The position numbers and the translations under genes were made by a program. From the NCBI RefSeq assembly GCF_947172395.1, contig NC_069083.1, forward strand, positions 15,594,501 through 15,658,500: a stretch of 64,000 nt of DNA, given 5' to 3'. The notes beneath the pieces were generated by a model. It did no database searches, was not told the DNA's origin, and was given only the letters and a program-made list of their open reading frames with translations. The stretch is from Bicyclus anynana (taxonomy: Eukaryota; Arthropoda; Insecta; Lepidoptera; Nymphalidae). Shown one piece after another: positions 11,184 through 21,345 of the stretch (its first letter is position 1; each line of letters begins with the position of its first letter).

Positions 11184-11377
11184 TGGTAACTATACCTAAT
11201 CTGATAAATTTTGAAGCGGCCAAAAAAATTTTTTACGACTTTCTACCCACCTTACCATCAGAATATAGCCTATTTTTAACCGACTTTATTAGGCTTCATA
11301 GAACAACACTGACAAGGACTATACAACTATACAAGGGAATGTCCTGGCTCGTGGACCATATTTTAAATATTTTATAA
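11180..11377 (+). CDS. Unidentified ORF (65 codons)
   Basis: Overlaps the end of the preceding ORF by 4 bases (ATGATGG context). The product has a hydrophobic/aromatic pattern (FLTDFIRLHR, LVDHILNIL) without a domain I can name. A frameshifted continuation of the upstream ORF and a chance ORF are both possible. Confidence 0.2.
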   Translation: MMVTIPNLINFEAAKKIFYDFLPTLPSEYSLFLTDFIRLHRTTLTRTIQLYKGMSWLVDHILNIL

Positions 11378-11671
11378 TTATTTGTAAATATTTAAAAAAA
11401 TTGTTTACAGCAAACATATAATTCGGTTGACGAGTGTTGAAGTTAACTCACTGGAGCCAGCTAACCTAATTTCAAATATTACATTATTTGACTGATCGGC
11501 CCTAACTGGCGACGGCAGACAGAAATGCGATTACTGGGAGGAAATAATGTCATCCCGTTGCTCTCACTCGACGAAGATTCGCCGATGGTTTTCCATCCAA
11601 TCACAATTATCCCACTTCGGAAAAAAAGACCTGACAAATGTACTTAGCTAAACTAATTATAATTGGGTTAA

Positions 11672-12140
11672 ATTGTATATAAATTAGGAGTATGCTATTA
11701 TTTAAAGTATCAGGATATCTGCGATCATTACTTTCAGAGCTACAGGGATATAAAGGGTCATATTTGCGGCACTGCTACGTATCCTTGATAAACATAGCCC
11801 CATACAAAATGGTACGAATTAATGACGTCGTAGATATCGTATATCTACGACGACATAATGATCGTTAGATTTGTATGAGCATTCAAACAAAATTACAAAT
11901 ATCTTTGTTATTTGTGCGTTTATGTTTATATTGGAAAATGTCACGTTATGTAAGGAATCTAAATCTGTATGAATTTTCATCTAATTACGATAAATGATTT
12001 TTAAATTTCATAATCTTATTTATTTTGTAAACATCCAGACAATCTTTGCTTTTCACGTTTAAATTAGTTAACATTGACCTTATTTACAAGGATGTCTCAT
12101 AAAAATCAATATATTCAAACCTAGTCATCATCCATCCCCA
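11672..12140 (+). repeat. Repeat G, copy 1
   Basis: About 470 bp co-linear with 62164-62642. Shared blocks include TATCTGCGATCATTACTTTC, GAGCTACAGGGAT, AATATCTTTGTTATTTGTGC and ATTAGTTAACATTGACCTTA. The class is not recognisable: no TIR, tRNA head or ORF. A hairpin at 11826-11852 is unique to this copy. Confidence 0.75.
11826..11852. repeat. 12-bp-arm hairpin inside repeat G
   Basis: CGTCGTAGATAT, the 3-base loop CGT, then ATATCTACGACG. The equivalent position in the other repeat G copy lacks the second arm. Confidence 0.8.
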
Positions 12141-12157
12141 TTGCTCTACATTGCCTT

Positions 12158-12350
12158 TGACTACGTCGTTGGTTCAGTAGTTAATCTAACCCATCCGTAA
12201 ACAAACAGCTACATATGGGTTCAATTCCTTAATCGGGCTATAAAGTATTGGGCTTTAAAGTATTTCCTTCTACCAAAAAGTTTTGACTAGCCTAGTGTTG
12301 GAAAGTTTATGGTGGTACCTCGTAAAGCACGTTTGACGTTGAGTGATCGT
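12158..12350 (+). mobile_element. SINE-3, partial
   Basis: tRNA-like head: TGGTTCAGTAGTTAA (A-box-like) and GGGTTCAATTCC (B box). It is followed by diverged body sequence with TACCTCGTAAAGCACGTTTG, matching the SINE-3 CGTGCCTCG..CACGTT block. It is 3'-truncated. Confidence 0.6.
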
Positions 12351-12373
12351 TACAGAGAAAAAAATACCCAAAC

Positions 12374-12573
12374 ATCATCATAATCATATCAGCCGATGGA
12401 CGACCTAAATACCATCACTCGACTTCAACTGCAGGGCATAGTAGGCCTTTTGTAGGGACTTCCAAACATAACTATACCTACTGAGCTACCTGCATCCAGC
12501 AAATTCTGCGACTCGCTCGATATCATCAGTTCACCTGTTGGGGGGTCGACCAACACTGCGCTTTGTAATGCGG
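12374..12573 (-). mobile_element. RTE-1, left half of a fold-back
   Basis: A minus-strand 3' fragment with a degenerate CAT tail at 12374-12393 runs to the GTCGACCAACACTGCGCTTT block, where it meets an inverted RTE-1 copy. A small unrelated insertion lies at 12403-12430. Confidence 0.8.
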
Positions 12574-12742
12574 AATGACAACCCCGCACTGGAAAGCGCA
12601 GTGTTGGTCGACCCCCCACTGGGTGGACCGAGGATATCAAACGGGTTGCAGGGAGCCGCTGGATGCTGGCGACTCGAGACTTGTAGGTCTGTTGTCCACG
12701 TCCATCGGCTATCAGTAGACGTCCATCGGCTGATAATGATAT
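12574..12742 (+). mobile_element. RTE-1, right half of a fold-back
   Basis: A plus-strand 3' fragment begins at the corresponding element position and runs to the tail (GTCCATCGGCTGATAATGAT). It forms 34-36-bp arms with the left half (12540-12573 with 12582-12617) and an 8-base spacer. The end TCCATCGGCT is duplicated at about 12700-12732. Confidence 0.8.
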
Positions 12743-13225
12743 TGAAAATAAAGTTTATTTTTGTCCTTAAACCTACACGAGCTTCCTACGGTTGCCTATA
12801 CACATAGTAGCGAACTTTAGTAGGTATGTTCATGACATGAAGTGACGCAAGGCAGATTTATTACAACCCCCAGGGTATATATTAACATACTTTGTTTAGA
12901 GTTTGTCGTGAAGTTTACTTAAAGTATGTCTTGTAAGTATTAAGGAGGTAAATTTTATAATGTTAGTATATTGTTAAATTTTCACATTGTTAGTTTAGTT
13001 TGTTTACTTTTGCAAGTCTATTTGACTTTGGATGTGGAGGTAAGACAAGAGTTTGCCAAGATTGTCTAGATCGGTATATATATCTTGGAGGGGCCCTGTA
13101 TCAGTATTAGTTGTGCGGCCCAAAAAGGGTATTGGGTAACGGGAATGTTAAAGATCCGATCTGATACCGATCAACTTGAGAACCTCCTCCATTTTGAAAA
13201 ATAAATAACCCGCTCGTTGTTATCT
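12743..13225. other. Unassigned sequence
   Basis: No gene or repeat was recognised. Confidence 0.4.
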
Positions 13226-13340
13226 TCTTGCGACATTTTTTAAGACGAGAGAAAGTTAGATGTCGACCAATAGCGGTGGAATCGAAAACATCGTTCTCTC
13301 TTTCGTTGCAATGGGACTTGGTATCATAATCGATCAAGTG
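13226..13340. mobile_element. MITE-W, copy 1
   Basis: GATGTCGACCAATAGCGGTG and CGTTCTCTCTTTCGTTGCAA match the left arm and centre of the MITE-W copy at 13972-14122. The second arm is degraded. Confidence 0.5.
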
Positions 13341-13371
13341 ATCTTACTTCAGCTACGAGAATATATTGTAC

Positions 13372-13512
13372 TAGACGACGGTTTCATCCGCGTAGTTCCA
13401 GTTCCTCTGAGAATACAGGGATAAAATATAGCTATGACATTCACAAATAACGTGGCTTTACAGTGGTAAAGGAATTTCGTTTTAAAACTTTACCTCTTAT
13501 TAGTTATATTAT
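13372..13512 (-). mobile_element. Hel-3
   Basis: Begins CTAGACGACGGTTTCATCCG (reverse complement of a GC-rich end with CTAG) and continues ATACAGGGATAAAATATAGC, CACAAATAACGTGGCTTT and AACTTTACCTCTTAT. It aligns with 34350-34485 and with the reverse complement of 58880-59070. Confidence 0.55.
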
Positions 13513-13971
13513 TGGTATTAGTATTTGACTGTATTTAAAGGAATTAGGTTGGATCAGTTTTTAAGACGAAACAGGCAAATAAAAAGTAAAATACTCCGAT
13601 ATACGAGCAATAAAAATATACGGCCGTCGAAGCTATCTCCTTGTGTAAACGTATAAAAGGGACCCATAAACGCTTCGTTGACTTATGGCCAAAGAGATAA
13701 AAATAAAGTCACAAGTCATGATTTTTCTAAGGTAGGTATAAGATATTTAGCCATTTTCCGAAAGTCAACATTACGAGTATCTTTAATTTTGTCGTATTTT
13801 TCTCTTAAACTAAAGACGGCCTATAACTTGTTTCCACGGTGAAAGATATTGTCAAATATATTATCTCTAATTATGATCATCATCATATCTGCCATCATCA
13901 TATGCGCAGAAACGTTAAAGCGAAACGCTTAGTGCGGTTCGCATGTATCCTTAGCATTCGAGCAATGACAT
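13513..13971. other. Unassigned sequence
   Basis: A short CATCATCATATCTGCCATCA stretch at about 13878-13897 resembles an RTE-1 tail. Nothing else was recognised. Confidence 0.35.
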
Positions 13972-14122
13972 AACTCGTGAAGAGAAATAGACTAAATGTC
14001 AACCAATAGTGGCGGAGTATCAGTACCATCTCTTTCGTCCCAACGCAACGAATGAGATAGCGATATTCCGGTTGCGCTGCTATTGGTTGACACTTGTCTA
14101 TTTCTCCCCACGAGATACGAGT
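13972..14122. mobile_element. MITE-W, copy 2
   Basis: Inverted arms of about 45 bp: 'CTCGTGAAGAGAAATAGAC' with GTCAACCAATAG on the left, and CTATTGGTTGACACTTGTC with 'TATTTCTCCCCACGAG' on the right. The centre carries TCTCTTTCGTCCCAACGCAA. A target duplication is not evident. Confidence 0.75.
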
Positions 14123-14239
14123 TTGCTCACCAAGCATACAGAATATCAACCACGTAAGGATTACTCCATATACGGCGTCTGGCAATTCTGTGGTAGGAAG
14201 ATAGAAGCACGAACAAGAATGTGAAGTGGAAAACACAGT

Positions 14240-14684
14240 AAAACAAAGTATTTACCGATAAAAAGACAAACACATTAACCATCAAAAAATAATATGGCCT
14301 AGGCTACGTATAAATCATTTTCAATTTCTTCGCTTCTTTTCAACAGGAGTAATGAATAGAACTGTATAATGTATTGTAACTACAAAATGCATTAAGGCGA
14401 GGTAATCCCGTCCAATAACCAATCTATAGAGGCATGTCAGTGGTTAGTTAATCAATCATTCGATTAGGGTGTCGATACTGACAGGATGCGGGCGCTAAGT
14501 GCTATGAAAGTAATAAACGTCTATACCTATACGTATCTCTTATATTATGCTACACTATCATGATTTTAGTATTCGATCGGGTCTAAAATACTTCGAGACT
14601 AAGGTTCTCAAGAGAAGTTTTGCCATGTTTGTATCTGCTGCTGATTAGCTCGTTACATTCTCAATTAACTTTCAAACAGTCTCG
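14240..14684. other. Unassigned sequence
   Basis: No recognisable element or gene. Confidence 0.4.
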
Positions 14685-14800
14685 AGCATCCAACGGATCC
14701 CCGTAACCCTGTTGATGCCGTCGGTCCAGCTAGTGGGAGGGTGATGTCGACCAAATGTCCTTTCCAATGTGGGGTTCTGATTGGTATGGTGATGAGTTAC
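14685..14800 (-). mobile_element. RTE-1-related fragment, diverged
   Basis: Translated on the minus strand, 14700-14760 gives a stretch resembling the RTE C-terminal GRxPTxWTDxIxxVxGxxW pattern (visible: 'TSWTDGINRVTGIRWM'). The upstream sequence diverges from RTE-1, so this is probably a related subfamily. The flanking sequence to 14990 may belong to it but is not alignable by eye. Confidence 0.55.
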
Positions 14801-15015
14801 AAGCACAATTCCATTCTTGCCCTATCTTTAGCTATCTGGAGAGCGTCGCAAACCGTGACATCGACTGTGCGAATCTGCGCAAATCAACGCATCGGACAGC
14901 GGCGTTTCCCCTTTACCATCCACATTGCCAGTGACCATTTATTTTTCGAGGTTATCTCCGTTTTTCCTAGTAATGTGTCAATGTAATGTCTAACGTACTC
15001 AAAGATTCGCTTAAA

Positions 15016-15263
15016 GCAGAAGAACCAAAGTCACCGACTTAGCTCACCGTGTCGCGAAGCTGAAGTGGCAATGAGCCGATGGAAGTTGGGGTCCCAATGT
15101 GCTGGAATGGCGATAATAATAGAAAGCGCAATGTTGGGCGCAACCCCTCACCAGGTGGACTGACGAATTCGCTGGATGCTGGCGGCTCAGGATCGTGTTG
15201 TTTGGAAGTCCTTACGAAAGGCAAATGTCCTGCATCCATCGGCTGATATGATGATGATGATGA
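15016..15263 (+). mobile_element. RTE-1 3' fragment
   Basis: Runs from AGAAGAACCAAAGTCACCGA through GTGGCAATGAGCCGATGGA and CCAGGTGGACTGACGA to the tail ATGATGATGATGATGA. It has a small deletion in the GTCGACC region and is truncated at 15016. Confidence 0.85.
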
Positions 15264-15266
15264 GTA

Positions 15267-15665
15267 ATGCTTGTATCTATTGAATGTAATTATTTAACTC
15301 TTTATATACAGACGTTTTTGAAAGCATTAAGCATAAAGTGCTCTCTGAAACGGGCGGTTTATTGCACCAACACGTCCGCTGTTCGGTCTAATAACGAACG
15401 TGGAGTTCTCTCAACGATATATGGACCAATACCCGACGCTATTGATTTGACGCTTCACAGCCTTTCCCTTACGACTGTGCATACTTCACACAAAGGGCGA
15501 CTACACCAGATTTTAACGAGAACGGAGCAAATTAAATTGGAATCGTATGTGGTCTAAGCTAGCACTGACAGTGCAAAATCAATACACTCGTACTTATAAA
15601 GGGTTTAGTAGTTGCAGAAAGACTTTAAAGTTTTTTGTTCCGTGGTCAAAATACAGCGAAATAGT
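15267..15665. other. Unassigned sequence
   Basis: A 96-codon frame at 15267-15557 has no recognisable domain. The GC content of 15350-15500 is higher than its surroundings. Confidence 0.35.
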
Positions 15666-15669
15666 AAGG

Positions 15670-15785
15670 TAGGTATATATATATATTATTTTTACTATAT
15701 ATATATAGTTTTGTAGTAAAAATAATATGTATATATTATTTTTACTACATAACTATATATATATATATATATAGTAAAAATAATT
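15670..15785. repeat. AT-rich inverted and direct repeats
   Basis: Repeated TATATATTATTTTTACTA units alternate with their complements (TAGTAAAAATAATA) between (TA)n runs, so several alternative hairpins are possible. Confidence 0.7.
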
Positions 15786-15824
15786 GCGTTGCAACTGAAT
15801 CAGTGTTTTATGTCCCTTTAGACT

Positions 15825-15862
15825 GTATTTCTTACATTGAAAATAATGTAAGAAATACAATT
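15825..15862. repeat. Short hairpin
   Basis: TGTATTTCTTACATT and AATGTAAGAAATACA form 15-bp perfect arms around a short A-rich loop. Confidence 0.75.
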
Positions 15863-15895
15863 TAATTTCTTAATAATTATTGTTTTTAAAATGTA

Positions 15896-16047
15896 ACAGC
15901 GCTAATCTCAGGAACTACTGGTCCGATTTAATAAATTATTTCAGTGTTAGATAGCCCATTTATCGAGGAAGGCTGTATGCTATATATATTCCCCGTATTC
16001 CTACGGGAACGGGAACCACACGAGTGAAACCGCGTGGCGTCAGCTAG
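15896..16047 (+). mobile_element. Hel-1, 5'-truncated
   Basis: Begins in GCGCTAATCTCAGGAACTAC and ends GGCGTCAGCTAG followed by T, an intact Helitron 3' end. The 5' third is missing. Confidence 0.75.
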
Positions 16048-16116
16048 TGCATCATAGTTCAGTTATTATTAGTGTAGTGTCTTTATCGTAATAGAACACT
16101 AAATTTCTTAAAATAT

Positions 16117-16325
16117 TTGTTTTCTTTACAAGTTAGCCGTTGACTGCAATCTGACCTGATGGTAAGTGATGATGCAATCTAAGATGGAAGCGGGCTAACT
16201 TGGAGGAGGATGAAAATCCACACTTTCGGTTTCTACACGACATCGTATCAGAACGCTAAATCGTAGCTACGCCTTTGTCGGTAGAGTGGGTACTAGTCAC
16301 GGCCGAAGCCTCCCACCAATCAAAA
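16117..16325 (-). mobile_element. SINE-1, headless
   Basis: The body runs from CTTTACAAGTTAGCCGTTGA to CCGAAGCCTCCCACCAATCA. The 5' edge coincides with the headless SINE-1 boundary. Internal deletions lie near 16200 and 16226. Confidence 0.8.
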
Positions 16326-17013
16326 TTATTCTATATTACTGTAGTTAATATCCACAAAATAAATTATGTCCACCGCCGCACTCAGATAATTTAGTCATAT
16401 CTATTTCTAAATTGATTCAAATAGGAATCAAACCCGTAGTCTTAAACGCATTGTATTCTCAACAAAGCTAAAAAGGTCATCCAAATTGTTATACTCATAC
16501 TATCCTTACTAACAGTAAATTTAATCACTTTACGTAAAGCCGAATTACCTGCGCGAGCAATTAACAGTTTAATTAAAACTTAATGACCCGGAACGTCGGA
16601 GAGGCTCTTCACATCCGTGGTCATTACTGCAGGAGGCTTTCGCTAATGATATTTATGTCAATACTAAAATTGACCACTTCTCGATAATGAGGAGGGAAAT
16701 TGGAACTCTCCGCGAGGAGAATCTCCACTCTTCTTAATTAAATTAATGTCATCTCTCGCTTTGTGAGAGCCTAATGAAATATTATTTTTGTTGGAAATTG
16801 CCTACAAGCAGGTAGTTTGGGAAATAACCATATCAAGACTTGCTGTTGCTATGACGTCAAATGCCTTGTGCGTTTTGATATCTTGGTACCTTCACATCCT
16901 CTGACAATCGCAGATAATTAATCGTGCCAAATAATTATACACTTATGCAAAGAGTATATTATATATTTAAGTATAATATGCCTAATAATTAAATACGGAA
17001 AGCGATTTTTACT
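16326..17013. other. Unassigned sequence
   Basis: GGAATCAAACCCGTAGTCTT at about 16423 looks like an isolated minus-strand B box. Otherwise nothing was recognised. Confidence 0.35.
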
Positions 17014-17235
17014 TAATTCTTTACAAGTTAGCCCTTGACTACAATCTCACCTGATACCCGTATTCATAGATTATTAACTTCAGTCAGCAAAATGACGTTT
17101 CAGTGACAGTTGCACTTGTCATTTTACTGACTGGAACTAATAATCGTACAATAGTAAGTAATGATGCAATCTAAGATGGAAGCGGGCTAACTTGTTAGGA
17201 GGAGAATGAAAATACACACCCCTTTCGGTTTTACG
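17014..17235 (-). mobile_element. SINE-1, interrupted by a MITE
   Basis: The SINE-1 tail half lies at 17014-17056 and the body resumes at 17152 (GTAAGTAATGATGCAATCTA). The copy is truncated at CTTTCGGTTTT. The gap is a clean 95-bp insertion. Confidence 0.85.
17057..17151. mobile_element. 95-bp MITE nested in SINE-1
   Basis: Inserted at TA (17055-17056, repeated at 17152-17153). Imperfect inverted arms: TTATTAACTTCAGTCAGCAAAATGAC against GTCATTTTACTGACTGGAACTAATAA, split here into the matching cores CAGTCA and GTCATTTT. The TA duplication suggests a Tc1/mariner-type element. Confidence 0.75.
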
Positions 17236-17430
17236 TAAATAAATAAATGAGCCGTTTATTCCATATTTACATTTCTAAATTACATTTCAAAAGTTGTTAG
17301 TAGTTTGTTAGTAAGTTTTCGAAAATTATGTTAGTAATATTTTTAGCCCAGTTTAGTTAGAATGCTCTTATTAACTATGGACCCCTAAAGGGTAAAGGCC
17401 TCCTCCATCTTCTTCCACAACGTTAGGTTT
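17236..17430 (-). mobile_element. RTE-2 3' end
   Basis: On the minus strand, WKKMEEAFT is readable (TGGAAGAAGATGGAGGAGGC). A stop and a diverged 3' UTR then end in GGAATAAACGGCTCATTTAT and a TTTA-repeat tail. This parallels 40140-40395, which has the same residues. Confidence 0.7.
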
Positions 17431-17789
17431 TACGTAAACTATGTAAAAATGTTTCATGTTTTCCCATGTAATTATTTGAATGATTTAGTTTAAAGGATGG
17501 TGTAGTTGTAAGAATTGTCGTAACCAGAAATTTGTAGCAGCACCAGCTGCGAAGAAATACGACACTGTAGGTAACCAAAGTAATTAGTTGAATTTTCCAG
17601 ATATGAGTGAAGTTTATTTTATCTGTAAAGTACGAAGTAATCAAGGCGTCTAACACATCACAGTAATTTACAAACTTTACGGCTCGTAAGTCAAATGAAA
17701 TGTGGAACTCAAGGCGGTAGACTACGTTTATACCCTAAGGGTGGATTCATCTTAAAAGACATACTCGTATTAGCAGACCAATTCACTAA
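17431..17789. other. Unassigned sequence
   Basis: The minus-strand frame at 17423-17656 has no recognisable domain. Confidence 0.4.
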
Positions 17790-17938
17790 CTTTGACGTAT
17801 GTTAGTGGACATATACGAAAATTACCATCTAGCTATTGTCAGTAATCCTTAAGTCACACGATTCCGTATTCACTATTTATTTAATTCTAATTGATCAAGA
17901 TTGTCATCACTGACAACTATTCGTGGATTTCATAGAAG
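17790..17938 (+). mobile_element. Repeat P, copy 1
   Basis: Ordered blocks CAATTCACTAACTTTGACGT, TACGAAAATTACCA, CTTAAGTCAC, GTATTCACTATTTATTTAAT and CTGACAACTATTCGTGGAT are shared with 18770-18945, 28395-28560 (inverted) and shorter copies at 20325 and 36516. Probably a MITE. No coding. Confidence 0.6.
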
Positions 17939-18144
17939 GTAGATGTCATTGTCCAGTTGACATTATTTTTGTTAACACTTTTAACGCTTAAAGGCTTTAT
18001 GGAATACGAAAAGCGGTTGTTATTGTTTTGATAAACTTATAATTTAAGCTATTGCTTATTAAAAAATGGTAGGGGGTAAATTTATGTAGGTATTCAGTAG
18101 TTTTAGCAGTTGTAGTTTTTAAGTAACATGAGGGCGGGACGTCC

Positions 18145-18380
18145 TTAATGTGGGATGCTACATGCGTTGACACATTAGCACCGTTACATATCAGAGAGAT
18201 AGAATCAAGATCGGGAAACGCAGCAGAAAAAGCTGAGAGGGCTGACTCATTTTTTGCGCCTTGCAATCCAGCGCGGATGCCAGTATTCTTGACACCATTC
18301 CACGTGGGCATGATTTGTATAGTTATTAGGATAAGTTAGTTTAAGTTCCTAAAATATAGGAAAAGAATAAATAAAAAAAA
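18145..18380 (+). mobile_element. LINE-4 3' end with C-terminal ORF remnant
   Basis: An open frame at 18148-18339 begins WDATCVDTLAPLHI and includes AAEKAERA. This is the style of the C-terminal segment of a family of insect non-LTR reverse transcriptases (WDxTCVDTLAP), here fused by deletion to the 3' UTR. The 3' UTR has CATTCCACGTGGGCATGATT and TTATTAGGATAAGTTAG, then an AATAAATA-rich tail. 5'-truncated and non-functional. Confidence 0.65.
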
Positions 18381-18769
18381 ATAACATGAGTACCACAACA
18401 AATGTCTACACAAACTTTACGGTTACGTAGGATTTATTATAAAGTGACAATTTGAAGAGGTCTTTAAAATATGAGGGTCACAAAGTGGTCCAAATCATGT
18501 CACCATATTGTAAATTAAATATCTTAACATAATAAAATGACAACCCCATTTAATAAATACATTTTCAGGCGAAAACTTTAAATTGAAAACATTAATCCGA
18601 CCCTATGAAGCCTTAAAAACTTTTCAATCATATTGAAGTCTCGCAACTCATTTGAAAAGTTCATTTCAAATTTCGCGGAGTGTATGTAAACATGTAGATG
18701 AAGAGAATATTGAGTTTGAGGTTCAAGTATTTTTAAGGTCTTAAACAGTAGCTACCAGCAGGCCTATTC
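18381..18769. other. Unassigned AT-rich sequence
   Basis: No recognisable feature. Confidence 0.4.
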
Positions 18770-18945
18770 ATTATCTTTGAGAACTTTTAGTGCATATTCA
18801 CGAACTTTACCAAGTAGGCATTCTTATCAATTCGTAAGTCACGTAAGTCCGTTTCAATAATTATTTAATGCTAACTGTTCAAAATTGAGAATTTTAATTA
18901 AAAAATATCATCCGGCGACTAATAACAACCTTTCGTGGATATCCA
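18770..18945 (+). mobile_element. Repeat P, copy 2
   Basis: CATATTCACGAACTTTACCA, GTAAGTCACGTAAGTC, TTTAATGCTAACTGTTCAAA and AACCTTTCGTGGATATCCA keep the repeat P order, with more divergence than copy 1. Confidence 0.5.
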
Positions 18946-18959
18946 CAGCGTATATTTTA

Positions 18960-19130
18960 CTAGCGGACGCCCGCGACTTCGTCCGAGTAACCTCGTGAAA
19001 CTCAAAGTAAACTTTCAACCCCTAATTCTCCCCCTCCTGATAATATTTTTGCATGTATACGGCCCCACCAGGGCCCCACCCCACCAATATTCAGCCATAT
19101 CAGTACAGCCGTTCTTGACTTGAGCGGCCA
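18960..19130 (-). mobile_element. Helitron 3' end (Hel-4-like) and flank
   Basis: CTAGCGGACGCCCGCGACTT preceded by A is the reverse complement of a canonical ...GTCCGCTAG|T Helitron end. The following sequence differs from Hel-2, and a 5' end is not visible. The element may extend to about 19690. Confidence 0.5.
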
Positions 19131-19740
19131 TTACACCACTTTTTCTAATACATACATTTTTAAACTTCTGATATCTTTTGAATGGAATGTCCGAATTGAA
19201 TAATTCAAAAAGTTAAATAAGGGTATTGAAACAGTATTGAATCTAAAGTAGTTTATTTTGTTAAGAAATAATACCAAGATACAAATAAAGAGCCTTTTCT
19301 AACGGCGGCCTTTCCATTATTTTTTTTTAAATAAAAGAATACTTGTCATGACTATAATAGTTAGGCATATGCTCTCGCGACATTTTTTGTAGAAAATGAC
19401 GTGTTCTACAAAGTTGCAGTACATGTTATTATATATGATACTTATACACGTATTTTTTTCAATGTCAGAACATTATAAAAAAATACATGTGGCACCAATG
19501 TCTGAGTACATAAACGGAACCCTTATTTTGGGTATGAAATGGGACGTATCTTTTGCATAATGCCGATTCTGTAAACTAATGTCTAGCGTAGCAGCTGTCG
19601 TAGTATGTTCGTAGATATATACTGCTCGTAGATACACAACCTGAATGTCATTTGACGTTAAATAAATAGTCCTTTAAACCGACTACTTATATTATTTTTT
19701 TTTTTGATAATTATTGATTGTTATATTAATTTACGTAATT
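19131..19740. other. Probable Helitron interior or unassigned
   Basis: GAAAATGACGTGTTCTACAA and TTGAATGGAATGTCCGAATT have the look of Helitron internal sequence. No TC end or Rep/helicase coding was found. Confidence 0.3.
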
Positions 19741-19898
19741 TAAGAAATTAAATGTCACGTGTCTAAAACGCTGAAGGAAAAACATCGTGAGAAAATCTGC
19801 ATACCAGAGAATTTTCTTAATTCTCTGCGTGTGTGAAGTCTGCTAATCCGCAGTCGAGCTCAGCAGTGAGCCGAATTTGGGTTGATAATGATGATATT
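19741..19898 (+). mobile_element. SINE-2, 5'-truncated
   Basis: TCACGTGTCTAAAACGCTGA, AATTCTCTGCGTGTGTGAAG, and a deletion joining CTAATCCGCA to GTCGAGCTCAGCAG. The tail is TTGATAATGATGAT. Confidence 0.85.
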
Positions 19899-20324
19899 AA
19901 TTTACGTAATTGTTGTTAGTGCTAAATTTTAAAATACAAATTATGAAAATACTTTGTAACTATATGCGGATGTCAACGATTTATGAGTTTCATCGGCTGC
20001 TTGTAAAGACTCATTCTAGATCATTCTTTATTCAGTGATTTGTTAATGAAGTTATTCCGAAGTTAAAAAGTTTTTAATAAAATTAAAAATAATGCTAACC
20101 TAAGCGTATAACACGATCTGCATTGCAGCCCATTACTTAAACTCGCCATACATTTTCAGACTCAAAATAATTAATTAGCTTGGATTTTACCTAAAGCTGA
20201 ATAAACACTCTTATTTAAATCGTAAATTAGTTTTACTATAAAATATGTATCATTATATGTATTAGCCTATTTAGGTCCATTGCAGGATCATGTTTTCTTT
20301 TTCTGTGAGTAGGGATACCAATTA
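19899..20324. other. Unassigned AT-rich sequence
   Basis: Nothing recognised. Confidence 0.4.
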
Positions 20325-20430
20325 CCAGCAGGCTAATTCAATATATTTGACGTATGCATGTTGACAATACGAAATTGAGATTCTATGTAACAAATGTCAT
20401 CTGGTGCTTACTGGTGCATATCATACAGTA
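20325..20430 (+). mobile_element. Repeat P, deleted copy
   Basis: GCTAATTCAATATATTTGAC, TACGAAATTGAGATTCTATG and 'ATGTCATCTGGTGCTTACTG' match the two ends of repeat P with the middle missing, like the copy at 36516-36650. Confidence 0.45.
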
Positions 20431-20622
20431 GGTAAATGACATTTTGTCAATTGATTTGGTGTTTATTTTAATACGTTGATAATAAAGACCAAAATAGTGA
20501 TTAGGTCAGGGAATTGAATTTGAATGTGACGATCACTATCATTATACTAACGACAGTGTCAGATAGGCTTAATGTGCTCTCTGGGGCACGGGGGTTTAAG
20601 AAAATGAACTATAAAGCTACTG

Positions 20623-20818
20623 TTACACATGCTCATTTCAAGCACGAATGCAAGCTACTATTGAGCAGGTGCTACTTATTAGCATGTGTATCGCAACATT
20701 GCTAATATTTCGAGCTTGCCCAAGAATCAAAAGTCATGCGTTTATGAGCATGCTCTTTGCTGCGCGGGTGGAAGTATACTATAGACAGAGAGCGATAGTC
20801 ACAAATTAGCATGTGTAA
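20623..20818. mobile_element. 196-bp MITE
   Basis: Terminal 16-bp inverted repeats TTACACATGCTCATTT and AAATTAGCATGTGTAA (one mismatch). The interior repeats the theme (ATTAGCATGTGTATCG). No clear target duplication. Confidence 0.6.
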
Positions 20819-21164
20819 TTGAAATGTTTGCTTTGAGCAGCTTATTCAGGAGCATACTTAAAAATAGCAAACTTCTAATGGTAAAGCAGTGGTACCTAAA
20901 TCACTAAGGCATAACGTTAAAATAATGATTTTTGTACTGATAAAATACGATATTCCGAAAAAATACGACACACTGCACAGGTCGCTTGGATATTACTATT
21001 ACATCGAAATTCATATGCCCGGGTATTAATTATTTAATATCTATTCATGTCAATGAACACGATATGCGAGGTACGTTTACGGATATAATATATGTGGATG
21101 GTATGCGTATCGAAATGTGGGTATTAATTAAATTAATACAAGCTTCAGACCAGAATTACATAAT
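20819..21164. other. Unassigned sequence
   Basis: The plus-strand frame at 20986-21243 has no domain I recognise. Confidence 0.35.
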
Positions 21165-21243
21165 CCATACATTGTATTCATGTTCTCTATACTTTCATCA
21201 TTCATGTACTCTATTCTTCATTGTATTCATGTACTCTATATGA
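21165..21243 (+). repeat. Short imperfect tandem repeat
   Basis: Three degenerate copies of a unit around ATTCATGTACTCTAT (with TTCTCTATACTTTCATC spacers). Confidence 0.6.
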
Positions 21244-21345
21244 GTTCCGTACCTCAAATTGAAAACGGAACCTCTATCTGTCTGTCAAGACCCTTTTTGT
21301 GTCGATCAAGAACGCGTAGATTATCAAGCTGAAATTTATATTTAA

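Noticed and set aside
14009..14236. Overlapping ORFs on both strands
   Set aside because: They lie on the inverted arms of MITE-W and mirror each other because of the palindrome.
15267..15557. 96-codon plus-strand ORF as a gene
   Set aside because: No recognisable domain, splice context or conservation evidence; kept as unassigned sequence.
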